Source: an uncultured Collinsella sp. (lineage in GTDB: Bacteria > Actinomycetota > Coriobacteriia > Coriobacteriales > Coriobacteriaceae). From it: a stretch of 64,000 nt of DNA. This document shows, one piece after another, positions 63,101 to 64,000 of the stretch. Numbering within the stretch: the stretch's first letter is position 1; each line of letters starts with the position of its first letter. Position numbers and translations under genes: made by a program. Location of the stretch: contig UQXP01000001.1 in assembly GCA_900545055.1 (NCBI GenBank), forward strand, positions 1-64,000, read 5' to 3'. The notes under the pieces were generated by a model. It was not told the DNA's origin. It did no database searches and saw nothing but the letters and a program-made list of their open reading frames with translations.

Positions 63101-64000
63101 CCTTTGACCTGTACGACACCGTCGACTCGTTTATCGCCTATATCTCACGTGTCGAGGGACTTTCTCCCAACACGGTGACGGCCTACGGCTCGAGGCTGGA
63201 GCGCTTTGCTGCCTGGTGCGAGCGCGAGGATATCGATGCTTTCGCTGCCGACGTGCGCACCATTCGCCGCTATCTTGCCGAGCTTTCGCGTGAGCAGGTG
63301 GCTCCCCGAACGCTTGCGGCGCATCTGTCGGCTATCCGATCGCTCTATCGATGGATGGCTGCCGAGGGGGTCGTGGAGGGCGATGTGGTCTCGGCGATCG
63401 CATCGCCCAAGCTGCCGCGTGACCTGCCGGGCGTCCTTACGACCCAGCAGGTCGAGGCGCTGCTCAAGACGCCTGATACCTCAACACCCGCGGGACTGCG
63501 CGATGCGGCGATGCTCGAGCTGCTCTATGCCTCGGGTGCTCGTATCTCTGAGCTTGCGGCGCTCAATGTGGAATCCATCTCATGGTCCGAGCGCACGCTG
63601 CGCCTGTGGGGCAAGGGGAGCAAAGAACGTATCGTCCCTCTGTATCGTCGTGCGCTCGAGGCGACGCGTCTCTATATTGAGGAGGGGAGGCCGGAGTTGC
63701 TCGCTCAGGCAAAGCGTCGTGACCCCGCTACCGGGCCGCATCCGCTGCTTATATCGGCGCGCGGTAATCGCATGAGTGCCGCCATGCTCAGGCGGCGGTT
63801 TCATATGCTGGCGACGCTCGCCGGCATTCCGGCCGACATCGCCCCGCATGCGATGCGCCATACCTTTGCGACCGACTTGCTCGAGGGCGGTGCGGACCTG
63901 CGCTCGGTTCAAGAGCTGCTGGGTCATGCGAGCCTGTCCACGACGCAGATCTACACGCATCTCACGCCCGATCGGCTTAAGCGGGCTGTGGCTCAAGCCC
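63097..64000 (+). CDS. xerC: Tyrosine recombinase XerC (3' end outside window, unusual start)
   Basis: About 301 visible residues; the frame is open to the window end. The SAM-like core-binding domain starts FDLYDTVDSFIAYISRVEGLSPNTV (from 63103). Catalytic residues are in order: Arg at 63541, Lys in GKGSKER, HAMRHTFAT (His 63847, Arg 63856), His at 63925 and Tyr nucleophile at 63952. There is no ATG, GTG or TTG between the upstream in-frame stop (63073) and GTG63175, which would cut off the conserved N-terminus. ATA63097, 9 bp after GGAGG and overlapping the trmFO stop (ATAG), or CTG63109 are the candidate starts. Resolves chromosome dimers with a partner recombinase at dif. Confidence 0.88.
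   Translation, partial: MAFDLYDTVDSFIAYISRVEGLSPNTVTAYGSRLERFAAWCEREDIDAFAADVRTIRRYLAELSREQVAPRTLAAHLSAIRSLYRWMAAEGVVEGDVVSAIASPKLPRDLPGVLTTQQVEALLKTPDTSTPAGLRDAAMLELLYASGARISELAALNVESISWSERTLRLWGKGSKERIVPLYRRALEATRLYIEEGRPELLAQAKRRDPATGPHPLLISARGNRMSAAMLRRRFHMLATLAGIPADIAPHAMRHTFATDLLEGGADLRSVQELLGHASLSTTQIYTHLTPDRLKRAVAQA

Overview
The window reads as a chromosomal segment of a high-GC Gram-positive actinomycete of the Coriobacteriia, most like a gut Collinsella. This is inferred from protein style, the fused rmlC-rmlD and aroE-aroK genes, abundant TTG/GTG starts with strong GGAGG-type Shine-Dalgarno sites, and gene neighbourhoods; no database search was possible. Most of the window is dense, GC-rich housekeeping DNA. 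The exceptions are the first ~5 kb and a two-gene island at about 6.06-7.48 kb, which are clearly AT-richer.

Layout. 1-16.3 kb is a cell-surface polysaccharide region: the tail of a DUF2142-like membrane protein, a secreted cell-wall-binding repeat protein with a Cys/His peptidase-like C-terminus, a two-domain GT2 glycosyltransferase, the dTDP-L-rhamnose genes rmlA, rmlB and a fused rmlCD, a YfhO/CsbB-type lipid-linked glycosylation operon on the minus strand, and a Wzm/Wzt (TagGH-like) exporter. Between rmlA and rmlB sits an AT-rich pair: a DUF4869 protein and a P-loop ATPase with an uncharacterised, possibly Toprim-like C-terminus. This is the best candidate for an undescribed system here. 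16.4-26.3 kb holds tRNA-Arg(TCT), an acyltransferase, and a minus-strand operon encoding the whole shikimate pathway plus the Phe/Tyr branch enzymes (aroF-tyrA-aroB-aroA-aroC-pheA-aroEK, then aroQ). A terminator-like hairpin lies in the leader of that operon. tRNA-Arg(CCG) follows.

26.3-42 kb contains a P-type cation ATPase, a zinc-ribbon membrane protein, a cyclophilin, a TPR membrane protein, the elongasome cluster mreBCD-PBP2-rodA, a DUF697-like protein and the TIGR03960/TIGR03936 radical-SAM pair. 42-50 kb is translation and ribosome assembly: rplU-rpmA-obgE-nadD-yqeK-rsfS, dinB on the minus strand, then rpsP-khpA-rimM-trmD-lepB. 50-57.2 kb has glyQS, the PPDK regulatory protein and ppdK. 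57.3-64 kb has rplS, rnhB, yraN, comM, dprA, trmFO and a XerC-type recombinase cut by the window end.

Sequence-level features beyond the genes: a long GC-rich stem-loop between rmlB and rmlCD; a possible attenuator with a short mini-ORF ahead of aroF; helically phased TTTACC motifs upstream of ppdK; related short intergenic repeats after rsfS and after the PPDK regulator gene; and a xerC reading frame with no ATG/GTG/TTG start in the expected place. No CRISPR array, insertion sequence, prophage or rRNA gene was seen.
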